Below are positions 1 through 6,383 of a stretch of DNA of 8,853 nt, piece by piece (the stretch's first letter is position 1; every line of letters begins with the position of its first letter). Made by a program: the position numbers and the translations under genes. This DNA is from Litoreibacter sp. (GTDB lineage Bacteria; Pseudomonadota; Alphaproteobacteria; Rhodobacterales; Rhodobacteraceae), in the NCBI GenBank assembly GCA_013042765.1, contig JABDPP010000130.1:1-8853 (forward strand), written 5' to 3'. The notes under the pieces are model-generated. The model did no database searches. It saw nothing but the letters and a program-made list of their open reading frames with translations, and was not told the DNA's origin.

Positions 1-2247
1 GTTCATGCCGATCTCGAACACCTCATCGACGCTGCCAATATTGGCGTAGGTGCGGCCATGTTTGACGTAAGGCCCGTAGCGCCCGATCGAGGCCTCGATG
101 ATCTCGCCGTCATCGGGGTGGGGTCCGATCTCGCGGGGCAGCGACAGAAGCATCATCGCCTTGTCGAAATCCACATCGCCCAGATCCCAGCCCTTGGGGA
201 TCGACATGCGGGGCGGCTTCGGCACCTCGTCGGTCGGCTCGCCACGCTGCACGTAAGGGCCAAAGCGCCCTTTCATCAGCTTGATTGCGTCCTCGCCGTC
301 ATAGCCCAGGATCTTGCCGTCCGGGCCGATCTCGCCCTCTTCCGTGCCCGGCGGGCCGAAGGGGCGGGTGTATTTGCACTCGGGATAGTTGGAGCAGCCG
401 ATGAAGGCGCCGCCGGAGCGTGCGGTGCGCATCGACAGCCGCCCGGCGCCGCAATTGGGGCAGAGCCGCGGATCCGAGCCGTCTTCCGTGGGCGGGAAGA
501 GATGCGGGGCCAGCGCGTCGTTGATCTTTTCCAGAACTTCGGTGATCGACAGGTCCATCGCCTCGGCGATTGCCACCGAGAAATCGCGCCAGAACCGGTC
601 GAGCACGTTCTTGTAATTGCGCGTGCCCGCCGAGACGTCGTCAAGCTCTTCTTCCAGATTGGCGGTGAACTCGTAGCCCACGTATTTGCGGAAGAAATTG
701 GACAGGAAGATGGTGACCAGCCGGCCTTTGTCTTCCGGGATCAGCCGGTTCTTTTCCTTGCGGACATATTCGCGGTCCTGGATCGTCGTGACGATCGAGG
801 CATAGGTGGAGGGCCGGCCGATGCCGAGCTCTTCCATCCGCTTCACAAGGCTCGCTTCGGTGTAGCGGGGCGGCGGCTGGGTGAAATGCTGCTCGGGCGT
901 GACCGAACGTTTCTCGGCGGCTTCGCCTTCGGCGATCTGCGGCAGCCGCTTGTCGTCATCGTCGCCATTCGCGGCGTCGTCGCGACCCTCTTCGTAGATC
1001 TTCAGGAAGCCGTCGAAGAGCACGACCTGACCCGTGGCGCGCAGGCCGATCTGCCCATCGGCAGAGCCCACGTCGATCGTGGTGCGCTCCATCCGGGCGG
1101 CGGCCATCTGGCTGGCGATGGTGCGCTTGTAGATCAGGTCGTAGAGCTTGCGCTGATCGGCATCGGTGGTTTTGATCTGGGCGGCGTTGCGGCGCATGTC
1201 GGTGGGCCGGATGCACTCGTGGGCCTCCTGCGCGTTCTTGGCCTTGTTCTTGTACATGCGCGGCGAGTTCGGCAGGTAGCTTTCGCCGTATTTCTCCTTG
1301 ATCGCATCGCGTGCCGACATCACCGCCTCGGGGGCCATGTCGATACCGTCGGTCCGCATATAGGTGATGTAGCCGGCCTCGTAGAGGCGTTGCGCCGCGC
1401 TCATCGTCTGGCGCGCGCCCATGCCGAACTTGCGGCTGGCCTCCTGCTGGAGGGTCGAGGTCATGAACGGGGCGGAGGGGTTGCGGTTGGCGGGCTTGGC
1501 CTCCACCGAGGTAACGCTGAGATCGCGCGAACTGATCGCCTGCACGGCAAGTTCGGCGGCGGTCGAATTCTCGATATCAAACTTGTCGAGCTTCTGGCCG
1601 CCCAGCACCGTCAGGCGCGCCTCGTAGTCCTGGCCGCGCGGCGTGGCGAGCATCGCCTTCACTGACCAGTATTCCTGCGGCTTGAACTTCTCGATCTCCA
1701 TCTCGCGGTCGACGATCAGGCGCAGGCAGACCGACTGCACGCGGCCTGCGGATTTCGCACCGGGCAGGCGGCGCCACAGCACCGGCGACAGCTTGAACCC
1801 CACGAGATAGTCGAGCGCGCGCCGGGCCAGGTAGGCATGGACCAGCGGCTCATCGACCTGACGCGGGTTCTTCATCGCCTCGGTGACGGCGGATTTGGTG
1901 ATGGCGTTGAAAACGACGCGGCTGACCGGCGTGTCCTTCTTGATCGCCTTGCGCTTTCTGAGCGCCTCTTCGAGGTGCCAGCTGATCGCCTCCCCCTCGC
2001 GATCGGGGTCGGTGGCGAGGATCAGGGCATTGTCGTCTTTCAACGCGTCGGCGATCGCTTTGACATGTTTGCGGCTGTCATTGGCAATCTCCCATTTCAT
2101 GTCGAAATCATGATCGGGATCGACCGAGCCGTCCTTGGGCGGCAGGTCGCGTACATGGCCGTAGGACGCCAGAACGGTGTAATCGGAGCCGAGATAACTG
2201 TTGATTGTCTTAGCCTTGGCGGGCGACTCGACGACGACAACTGGCAT
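1..2247 (-). CDS. topA: DNA topoisomerase I (type IA), partial: C-terminus runs off the left edge
   Basis: Type IA topoisomerase that relaxes negative supercoils by single-strand cleavage and passage. The minus frame is open for 749 codons from the ATG at 2247 to the window edge. The N-terminal Toprim domain shows VVVVESPAKAKTI with E7 and the metal-binding TDPDREGE motif (D80, D82, E84). The catalytic tyrosine is Y296 in YITYMRTD. A four-cysteine zinc motif follows (C596, C599, C618, C624). Two GR(F/Y)GPYV repeats at about 660-667 and 722-729 resemble the C-terminal DNA-binding repeats of alphaproteobacterial TopA. An acidic patch with four consecutive Asp lies in the linker after about residue 430. 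The start is supported by the canonical MPVVVVESPAKA N-terminus and a purine-rich AAAGGGA upstream. Family members usually run to roughly 850-900 residues, so around 100-150 are probably outside the window. Identification is secure. Confidence 0.97.
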   Translation of the reverse strand, partial: MPVVVVESPAKAKTINSYLGSDYTVLASYGHVRDLPPKDGSVDPDHDFDMKWEIANDSRKHVKAIADALKDDNALILATDPDREGEAISWHLEEALRKRKAIKKDTPVSRVVFNAITKSAVTEAMKNPRQVDEPLVHAYLARRALDYLVGFKLSPVLWRRLPGAKSAGRVQSVCLRLIVDREMEIEKFKPQEYWSVKAMLATPRGQDYEARLTVLGGQKLDKFDIENSTAAELAVQAISSRDLSVTSVEAKPANRNPSAPFMTSTLQQEASRKFGMGARQTMSAAQRLYEAGYITYMRTDGIDMAPEAVMSARDAIKEKYGESYLPNSPRMYKNKAKNAQEAHECIRPTDMRRNAAQIKTTDADQRKLYDLIYKRTIASQMAAARMERTTIDVGSADGQIGLRATGQVVLFDGFLKIYEEGRDDAANGDDDDKRLPQIAEGEAAEKRSVTPEQHFTQPPPRYTEASLVKRMEELGIGRPSTYASIVTTIQDREYVRKEKNRLIPEDKGRLVTIFLSNFFRKYVGYEFTANLEEELDDVSAGTRNYKNVLDRFWRDFSVAIAEAMDLSITEVLEKINDALAPHLFPPTEDGSDPRLCPNCGAGRLSMRTARSGGAFIGCSNYPECKYTRPFGPPGTEEGEIGPDGKILGYDGEDAIKLMKGRFGPYVQRGEPTDEVPKPPRMSIPKGWDLGDVDFDKAMMLLSLPREIGPHPDDGEIIEASIGRYGPYVKHGRTYANIGSVDEVFEIGMN

Positions 2248-2284
2248 GAATTCCCTTTCCGATGCGAAAGCCTCTGGCGGCGAT

Positions 2285-2313
2285 ACATGTGGCTGGACCG
2301 GTGGAGATGTCAA
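2285..2313 (-). promoter_or_regulatory. candidate sigma-70-type promoter of topA
   Basis: On the minus strand a perfect TTGACA (2313-2308) lies in the 82-base gap between the Nudix gene and topA. A 17-base spacer leads to ACATGT (2290-2285), a weak match to TATAAT; shifting by one base gives CATGTA. The predicted transcript start is about 30 bases upstream of the topA ATG. The -35 is seen directly, but use of the site is inferred because the -10 is poor. Confidence 0.4.
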
Positions 2314-2329
2314 CAGCGTCCGATGGATT

Positions 2330-2779
2330 TCAGCGGATCAGTGGCTCCAGCGGATCATAGCTGAGCGCGCCTTCCGGAGCGAAAGCCACGTCGGGCAGGC
2401 TGTCGGGCTTCAGCCGGATGGCGTTCAGCTCCGCGCGCTTGAAGAAGCGCCGCTCGGTCACGATCCCCTCGGGGTCGCGCCAGTCGTGATCGAGGCCGCC
2501 CGCAACGATCCGGCAGCGGAAATAGACGTCGATCTGGTGGAAGGTCGAGTTCGGGTCGTGGAACTCGTTGACGAGGCAGGGTCGACCCACCTCGATCTGA
2601 AGACCGGTCTCCTCATGGACCTCGCGGATCAGGTTCTCCGGCAGAGAGGTGCCGACATTCACACCCCCACCCGGCGCGCACCACAGATCCGACACCCCGC
2701 CACCCCAGGCATTGACCAGAAGGAGCCGGTTATCCTCGATTATGACGGCGCGCGTCGCGATACGTGGGGTAACTGCCAT
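2330..2779 (-). CDS. Nudix hydrolase (149 aa)
   Basis: Small Nudix-fold pyrophosphohydrolase, predicted to hydrolyse a nucleoside diphosphate linked to another group; the substrate cannot be assigned. The Nudix box spans residues 38-60 and ends in REVHEETGL (R52, E53, E56, E57), so the metal-binding REUxEE core is intact. The first conserved Glu of the box (GxxxxxE) is Thr44 here. The preceding WCAPGGG is the usual strand before the box. The ATG at 2779 is chosen because the Nudix beta-strand begins right after it (MAVTPRIATRAVII) and GGCGGGG lies just upstream. The frame stays open further upstream, but that extension overlaps the divergent hydrolase gene and is not protein-like. It is transcribed toward topA with an 82-base gap, so read-through is possible. 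Family assignment is firm, function is not. Confidence 0.92.
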   Translation of the reverse strand: MAVTPRIATRAVIIEDNRLLLVNAWGGGVSDLWCAPGGGVNVGTSLPENLIREVHEETGLQIEVGRPCLVNEFHDPNSTFHQIDVYFRCRIVAGGLDHDWRDPEGIVTERRFFKRAELNAIRLKPDSLPDVAFAPEGALSYDPLEPLIR

Positions 2780-2842
2780 GGCCCCGCCATACGTGTGACG
2801 TAAGGTCGATGCAAGCGGGTGGTGAATCCGCGTCCCGAATTG

Positions 2843-2852
2843 ATTATATAAT
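2843..2852. promoter_or_regulatory. palindromic bidirectional -10 element
   Basis: ATTATATAAT is a perfect 10-base palindrome in the 78-base spacer between the divergent Nudix and hydrolase genes. It carries a consensus TATAAT on both strands: plus 2847-2852 and minus 2848-2843. It is a conspicuous AT-rich island in GC-rich DNA. No clear TTGACA-like -35 is visible at 16-18 bases on either side. On the plus strand the predicted start falls at or next to the ATG at 2858; on the minus strand it leaves a leader of about 57 bases for the Nudix gene. Confidence 0.5.
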
Positions 2853-2857
2853 GAGGC

Positions 2858-3649
2858 ATGCGCATCCTGGCCTTCCTCTTTGCCCTGCTTCTGACGACCG
2901 CGACCGCGCGCGCCGATTGCGTGGTACTGCTGCACGGACTGTTGCGCACTTCCTTTTCACTCAGCGTGATGGAGGAGACGCTGAAGGCCTCGGGCTACCA
3001 GACGGTGAACCCGAATTACAAATCTACCAGCAACACGATCCGCACGCTAACCGACAGCACGATCCCCGAGGCGCTTGCCAAGTGCGATGACAAGCAAACG
3101 GTGCATTTCGTGACCCATTCCATGGGCGGCATCCTTGTTCGGGTCTGGCTGGCGGAGCACGAGATGCCCAACCTGGGGCGCGTGGTGATGCTGGCACCGC
3201 CCAACAAGGGCTCGGAACTGGTCGACCGGCTCAGCCTCTGGGGCGCGTTCGGCTGGGTCAACGGGCCTGCCGGGGACGAGCTTCATTCAGGCCCCGACTC
3301 GCTGCCCAACCAGCTTGGGCCTGCAGATTTTGAGCTGGGCGTGATCGCGGGCACTCAGAGCCTCAACCCGTTTTATTCCTCCATTATTCCCGGCGAGGAT
3401 GACGGCAAGGTCTCGGTCGACAGCACCAAGGTCGCCGGTATGGACGATTTTCTGGCGCTGTCAGTGACCCATACCTTCATGATGAATTCACCGCTGGTGG
3501 TCGCCCAGACGCTGAAATTCCTCGAAAGCGGCGCGTTCGAGGAAGATCTGACCATCGGCGACGTGGTCGGCGAGATTGCGGAAGTGGTCGAAGACGTGGT
3601 CGAAGAGGCGGTCGAGGATATCGCCCGCCCGATCCAGCGCGCCGACTGA
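2858..3649 (+). CDS. secreted alpha/beta-hydrolase (lipase/esterase-like)
   Basis: Predicted exported serine hydrolase of the alpha/beta fold, 263 aa; the substrate is unknown, probably an ester. Residues 1-19 are a signal peptide: one Arg, a hydrophobic run of Leu/Phe/Ala, then an ARA cleavage site. LLHGL (24-28) is the oxyanion-loop HG motif. THSMGG (86-91) carries the nucleophile S88. The acid and base of the triad are most likely D182 in [10 protein letters not shown] and H205 in VTHTFMM. The family core seems to end near residue 228. Beyond it is a Glu/Asp/Val-rich tail with a tetrapeptide repeat at 243-254. The start is fixed by the signal peptide, although the only Shine-Dalgarno-like GAGG ends one base before the ATG, too close for normal use. 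It is divergent from the Nudix gene and convergent with purK. Confidence 0.9.
   Translation: MRILAFLFALLLTTATARADCVVLLHGLLRTSFSLSVMEETLKASGYQTVNPNYKSTSNTIRTLTDSTIPEALAKCDDKQTVHFVTHSMGGILVRVWLAEHEMPNLGRVVMLAPPNKGSELVDRLSLWGAFGWVNGPAGDELHSGPDSLPNQLGPADFELGVIAGTQSLNPFYSSIIPGEDDGKVSVDSTKVAGMDDFLALSVTHTFMMNSPLVVAQTLKFLESGAFEEDLTIGDVVGEIAEVVEDVVEEAVEDIARPIQRAD
3584..3619 (+). repeat. three 12-base tandem repeats in the hydrolase tail
   Basis: GTGGTCGAAGA occurs at 3584 and 3596, with a diverged copy (GCGGTCGAGGA) at 3608, giving an exact 12-base period. The repeats encode VVED, VVEE and AVED (residues 243-254). The reading frame is preserved across all copies. Confidence 0.7.
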
Positions 3650-3657
3650 AACCTCGC

Positions 3658-4731
3658 TTAGCCCTGCGGCGTCAGGCGGTTTAAATGCCCCATCTTGCGG
3701 CCCGGCTTGACCGCCGCCTTGCCGTAAAGATGCAGTGCGACGCCCGGATCGCTGGAAAGCTCCGGAACCCGGTCCATATCGGAGCCGATCAGGTTTTCCA
3801 TCACCACATCCGAATGGCGCCCACCGTCGCCCAAAGGCCAGCCCGCCACCGCGCGGATATGTTGCTCGAACTGGTCGATCACGCAGCCATTCTGGGTCCA
3901 GTGGCCCGAGTTGTGCACCCGCGGTGCGATCTCGTTGACCAGAAGCCCCTGCGGCGTGACGAAAAGCTCGACCCCCAAAACACCCACGTAATCCAGAGCA
4001 TTTAGGATTTGCCCGGTCAGAAGGATCGCGTCCGTGCGCTGTGCCGCACTCAGCCGTGCGGGGACCGTCGTGGTGTGCAGGATGCCGTCGCGATGCACAT
4101 TCTCGCCGGGATCAAAACAGGCCACTTGCCCGTCGGCGCTGCGCGCCCCGATCACGGAGACCTCGTGGCTGAATTCGATAAACCCTTCGAGCAGGGCAGG
4201 TGCGCCCGTCATCGCCTCGAAAGCGCCCGCCGCGTCATCCGCGGATTTGAGCCGGGCCTGCCCCTTGCCGTCATAGCCCAGCGTGCGGGTTTTCAGAATG
4301 GCCGGCGCGCCGATCTCTTCCAGCGCGCGGGTCAGATCATCCAGCGTTGCCACGTCGGCAAAAGGTGCGGTTTTAAGACCCAGCCCCTGCAGGAAGGTCT
4401 TCTCGCTCAGCCGGTCTTGCGAGGTCGCCAGCGCCAGTCGTCCGGGGCGGATCTCGCACGCGCCTTCCAGCAGGTCGAGCGCCGAGGTCGGCACGTTTTC
4501 AAACTCATAGGTGATTACATCGACGCTCTCGGCGAACGCGCGCAGAGCCGCCTCGTCGGTGTAAGGCGCGGTCGTGACGCGATGCGCTGTCTGGCCCGCA
4601 GGCGGCTCTGCGCCCGGCTCAAAGATGTGGACTTTCAGCCCCAGACGGGAGGCCGCAACCGCGAGCATACGGCCCAGTTGGCCGCCGCCAAGAATCCCGA
4701 TTGTCGCCCCGGTGGGCAGGGGCTCAGTCAT
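3658..4731 (-). CDS. purK: N5-carboxyaminoimidazole ribonucleotide synthase
   Basis: ATP-grasp enzyme that converts AIR plus bicarbonate and ATP to N5-CAIR in de novo purine synthesis; the product passes to PurE. The 357 residues match the usual PurK length. The N-terminal [11 protein letters not shown] (12-22) is the family's glycine-rich signature. YEFENVP (75-81) is typical of PurK. ATP-grasp elements are [14 protein letters not shown] (145-158), ENVHRDG (210-216) and the catalytic-end [18 protein letters not shown] (266-283). The start is the ATG at 4731. Longer in-frame starts would run deeper into purE and give an Arg-rich, non-family N-terminus. The first 8 bases overlap the end of purE, so the two are almost certainly translationally coupled in one operon. 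It converges on the hydrolase gene with only 8 bases between the stops. Confidence 0.97.
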   Translation of the reverse strand: MTEPLPTGATIGILGGGQLGRMLAVAASRLGLKVHIFEPGAEPPAGQTAHRVTTAPYTDEAALRAFAESVDVITYEFENVPTSALDLLEGACEIRPGRLALATSQDRLSEKTFLQGLGLKTAPFADVATLDDLTRALEEIGAPAILKTRTLGYDGKGQARLKSADDAAGAFEAMTGAPALLEGFIEFSHEVSVIGARSADGQVACFDPGENVHRDGILHTTTVPARLSAAQRTDAILLTGQILNALDYVGVLGVELFVTPQGLLVNEIAPRVHNSGHWTQNGCVIDQFEQHIRAVAGWPLGDGGRHSDVVMENLIGSDMDRVPELSSDPGVALHLYGKAAVKPGRKMGHLNRLTPQG

Positions 4732-5212
4732 TGCTCGGGGTCTCCGGAATGGAAGCCGAAAGCGCCGCGCGCCAGTCGTCGAGCCGGGCTGCAAGCGCGT
4801 TGTCTTGCAGGGCCAGAATGCCGGCCGCCATCAGGCCGGCATTGGCCGCGCCCGCCGCGCCGATCGCCATGGTGGCCACTGGATAGCCGCGCGGCATCTG
4901 GACGATGGAATAAAGGCTGTCGACGCCTGAGAGCGCCTTGGTCTGGACCGGCACGCCGATCACCGGGATCCGGGTTTTCGAGGCCATCATGCCCGGCAGG
5001 TGCGCCGCGCCGCCAGCGCCTGCGATGATCACCTGCAAGCCGCGTTCTGCCGCGCCCCGACCATAATCCCACAGCCGGTCCGGGGTCCGGTGCGCCGAGA
5101 CGATCTTCGCCTCGTAGGCCACCCCGAGCGTGTCGAGAATATCGGCGGCTTCCTTCATGGTTGGCCAGTCCGACTGGCTGCCCATGATGATCCCTGCTTT
5201 TACGTCTGTCAT
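4724..5212 (-). CDS. purE: N5-carboxyaminoimidazole ribonucleotide mutase (class I PurE)
   Basis: Converts N5-CAIR to CAIR, the step after PurK. At 162 aa it has the normal class I length. GSQSDW (11-16) with S12 and D15 binds the substrate phosphate region. SAHRTP (39-44) carries the catalytic H41 and R42. [11 protein letters not shown] (65-75) is the third signature, and [20 protein letters not shown] follows as in bacterial PurE. The presence of PurK and the GSQSDW form argue for the bacterial mutase rather than the class II AIR carboxylase of animals. The ATG at 5212 gives the standard N-terminus, and the run AAAGGAAG sits on the opposite strand, so no strong Shine-Dalgarno is visible. 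The gene lies 46 bases after the DUF465 stop and overlaps purK by 8 bases. Confidence 0.98.
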   Translation of the reverse strand: MTDVKAGIIMGSQSDWPTMKEAADILDTLGVAYEAKIVSAHRTPDRLWDYGRGAAERGLQVIIAGAGGAAHLPGMMASKTRIPVIGVPVQTKALSGVDSLYSIVQMPRGYPVATMAIGAAGAANAGLMAAGILALQDNALAARLDDWRAALSASIPETPSND

Positions 5213-5238
5213 CTGACCCTCGTCCCAAAGGAAGCGCC

Positions 5239-5266
5239 CTTATAGCGAGCGGGCGTGATTATGCAA
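5239..5266 (-). promoter_or_regulatory. candidate promoter of purEK
   Basis: On the minus strand TTGCAT (5266-5261), a 16-base spacer and TATAAG (5244-5239, one mismatch to TATAAT) lie just upstream of purE. The -35 half overlaps the last codons of the DUF465 gene. The predicted transcript start is near 5232, about 20 bases before the purE ATG. No PurR-like operator or riboswitch fold was recognised. The site is inferred from sequence match only. Confidence 0.35.
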
Positions 5267-5477
5267 TGATATCCGGGGTCAACTGGTCGTCGATCAGCGC
5301 GATCCTGTCCTTGAGGGCCAGTTTCTGCTTTTTTAGCCGTCGCACCGTGAACTGGTCCACCGCCGGGGCCGCCTGCAGCGCCTCGATGGCCGCATCAAGA
5401 TCCCGATGCTCACGCTTGAGCACCTCAAGTTTGACGCGCAAAACGTCTTTCGGCGACATGTTGACGGCGGAATTCAT
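5259..5477 (-). CDS. DUF465 / YdcH-like small coiled-coil protein
   Basis: Small, highly charged helical protein of the DUF465 (YdcH) family, about 72 aa; the cellular role of the family is not established. The body reads as a helical hairpin: LEVLKREHRDLDAAIEAL, a short linker, then RRLKKQKLALKDRIALID, ending in QLTPDIIA as I recall for Rhodobacteraceae members. The KKQKLALKD stretch is the family hallmark. The start is uncertain. ATG at 5477 (MNSAVN) is chosen by resemblance to relatives; ATG at 5459 (MSPKDV) and a TTG at 5516 are also in frame, and none has a clear Shine-Dalgarno. It lies 46 bases before purE on the same strand, so co-transcription is possible, but a functional link to purine synthesis is not implied. 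Confidence 0.88.
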   Translation of the reverse strand: MNSAVNMSPKDVLRVKLEVLKREHRDLDAAIEALQAAPAVDQFTVRRLKKQKLALKDRIALIDDQLTPDIIA

Positions 5478-5553
5478 CGCGAGGAGCGGGCCTGTGGCGG
5501 TTGCAGCGAGCCTCAAGACTACGCGATTTTCCCTCTCTTACAAAGGAATTCCG

Positions 5554-5605
5554 CCCAAATTCACGCCCCAAGGGTTGCAGGAATGGGATTTGCCCCCCAA
5601 ATTCA
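5554..5605. repeat. pair of 10-base direct repeats, 42 bases apart
   Basis: CCCAAATTCA occurs at 5554-5563 and again at 5596-5605. The start-to-start distance is 42 bases, close to four helical turns. The second copy overlaps the candidate -10 of the hsp20 promoter. Between and beside them are an 8-base palindrome GGAATTCC (5545-5552) and G/C runs. It could be an operator pair or a small duplication. Confidence 0.5.
5575..5602 (+). promoter_or_regulatory. candidate RpoH (sigma-32)-type promoter for hsp20
   Basis: TTGCAG (5575-5580), 14 bases, then CCCCAAAT (5595-5602) resembles the heat-shock sigma pattern of TTGAA-like -35 and CCCCAT-like -10 with a 13-17 base spacer. The predicted transcript start is near 5608-5610, exactly at the foot of the first leader hairpin. 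The fit is imperfect, so this is an inference from position and pattern. Confidence 0.4.
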
Positions 5606-5609
5606 GAAG

Positions 5610-5667
5610 AGGTCGCCGAAACGGGGCCTGATATCTGCAAAGTCGCTGATCATAAAGGACTATGGCA
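5610..5667 (+). promoter_or_regulatory. candidate ROSE-type RNA thermometer in the hsp20 leader
   Basis: Two hairpins can form. The upper one pairs AGGUC with GGCCU-side bases: 5610-5614 with 5625-5629 (one U-G pair), a bulged G5615, then 5616-5617 with 5623-5624, around a GAAAC loop. The second pairs 5641-5644 and 5646-5647 with 5656-5661, closing an 8-base loop. In it UCGCU (5643-5647) faces the Shine-Dalgarno AGGA (5656-5659) with G5645 bulged. This is the U(U/C)GCU/AGGA arrangement with unpaired G that defines ROSE elements of small heat-shock genes. UGC (5636-5638) can also pair with GCA (5665-5667), reaching the A of the start codon. Known ROSE elements melt at heat-shock temperature and release the ribosome site. 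Pairing was done by hand. Confidence 0.65.
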
Positions 5668-6113
5668 TGACAAAACTCGCCTTTGGGGCTCATCCGTTCC
5701 TGTTGGGATTTGACCAGCTGGAACGTCTGGTCGAACGGACCGCGAAAGCGGGAAATGATGGCTACCCGCCGTTCAATATCGAACAATCCGATGAGCATGA
5801 GTTCCGCATTACGCTTGCCGTTGCCGGGTTTTCCGAAGACGACCTTTCAATCACCGTAGAGGACCGCCAGCTGGTGATCCGGGGCAAACAGCCCGAGGAT
5901 GACGGAAAGAAGATCTACCTGCACCGGGGCATTGCCGGGCGCCAGTTCCAAAAGGCCTTTGTGCTGGCCGATGGCGTCGACGTGGCCGGGGCAAACATGG
6001 AAAACGGCCTTTTGCACGTGGATTTACGCCGCGCGCTGCCCGAAACCGTCGTGCAGACGATCAAGATCAACAACGCGCAGGACAAGAGCAAGCTGAAAGG
6101 AGGCATGTCATGA
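5667..6113 (+). CDS. small heat-shock protein, Hsp20/IbpA family
   Basis: ATP-independent holdase chaperone that binds unfolding proteins, 148 aa. The N-terminus MTKLAFGAHPFLLGFDQLERL is like that of IbpA-class proteins. YPPFNIE (33-39) opens the alpha-crystallin domain, followed by FRITLAVAGFSEDDLSI (46-62) and IRGKQ. HRGIAGRQFQKAFVLADGV (86-104) is the conserved middle. NGLLHVDL (113-120) is the GxLxVxL motif. The C-terminal IKI (132-134) is the I-x-I tail that docks between subunits. The ATG at 5667 is chosen because AAAGGA lies 7 bases upstream and the family N-terminus begins there; the frame is open further upstream without meaning. Its last bases overlap the DUF1150 start (ATGA). Heat control is suggested by the leader hairpins and a possible RpoH promoter. 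Confidence 0.96.
   Translation: MTKLAFGAHPFLLGFDQLERLVERTAKAGNDGYPPFNIEQSDEHEFRITLAVAGFSEDDLSITVEDRQLVIRGKQPEDDGKKIYLHRGIAGRQFQKAFVLADGVDVAGANMENGLLHVDLRRALPETVVQTIKINNAQDKSKLKGGMS
6096..6103 (+). promoter_or_regulatory. strong Shine-Dalgarno for the DUF1150 gene
   Basis: AAAGGAGG, a near-perfect match to the 16S anti-Shine-Dalgarno, sits inside the last codons of hsp20, 6 bases before the ATG at 6110. It encodes Lys-Gly-Gly of the chaperone C-terminus. It decides the DUF1150 start and suggests that gene is translated efficiently. Confidence 0.8.
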
Positions 6114-6337
6114 AAACACCCTTGGATCTGAAAACCGAAATCGAGGATCGCATCGTTTACGTGCGCCCGGTCGACGTGGCCGAGCTTCCCGACGAGATTC
6201 GCAAAGAAGCCGGTGAGGCCGGTCAGATTTTCGCCGTCCACGCTTCTGACGGGGAGCGGCTGGCACTGGTGAAGGACCGCAAAATGGCCTTCGCGCTGGC
6301 CCGCCAGAATGACTACGCGCCGGTTACGGTGCACTGA
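6110..6337 (+). CDS. DUF1150 family protein
   Basis: Small protein of 75 aa that I recognise as the DUF1150 family, which is found in alphaproteobacteria; its function is unknown to me. Typical features are YVRPVDVAELPDE near residues 17-29, the central IFAVHASDGERLALVKDR and the end FALARQNDYAPVTVH. There is no signal peptide or membrane segment, and the protein is likely cytoplasmic. It overlaps hsp20 by 4 bases (ATGA) and has a very strong Shine-Dalgarno inside the hsp20 end, so it is co-transcribed and probably translationally coupled to the chaperone. A role linked to heat stress or to the Hsp20 oligomer is a reasonable guess from this context only. Confidence 0.9.
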   Translation: MKTPLDLKTEIEDRIVYVRPVDVAELPDEIRKEAGEAGQIFAVHASDGERLALVKDRKMAFALARQNDYAPVTVH

Positions 6338-6367
6338 TCTTCCAAGACAGGCTGTAGCCCTTTGACA

Positions 6368-6383
6368 CCCTGCGGTCTCAGGG
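6368..6383. terminator. possible hairpin between convergent genes
   Basis: CCCTG (6368-6372) and CAGGG (6379-6383) form a 5-bp stem with a 6-base loop in the 40-base gap where the DUF1150 gene and the response regulator converge. No T-run follows on either strand, so it is a weak candidate for an intrinsic terminator. Its right arm covers the response-regulator stop codon. Confidence 0.25.

Noticed and set aside
58..1665. A 535-codon open frame on the plus strand opposite topA
   Set aside because: It is antisense to clear topA coding sequence. Its product is rich in Arg, His, Gly, Ala and Val with no recognisable domain, as expected from GC-biased codon positions read backwards.
2851..3090. 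Plus-strand frame starting ATG 2851 inside the hydrolase region
   Set aside because: It is out of frame with the signal-peptide-bearing hydrolase, and its product is rich in Arg, Asp and His without a domain.
3636..3671. CGCCG/CGGCG inverted repeat at the hydrolase/purK junction as a terminator
   Set aside because: The stem is only 5 bp with a loop of more than 20 bases and no T-run, and it lies within both coding ends.
4009..5028. A 339-codon plus-strand frame opposite purK and purE
   Set aside because: It lies entirely antisense to two well-identified purine genes and ends in an Arg/Pro/Ser-rich stretch typical of shadow frames.
5406..5666. N-terminal extension of the hsp20 frame (87 more codons)
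   Set aside because: It overlaps the DUF465 gene on the other strand, does not look like protein, and the family N-terminus with a good Shine-Dalgarno starts at 5667.
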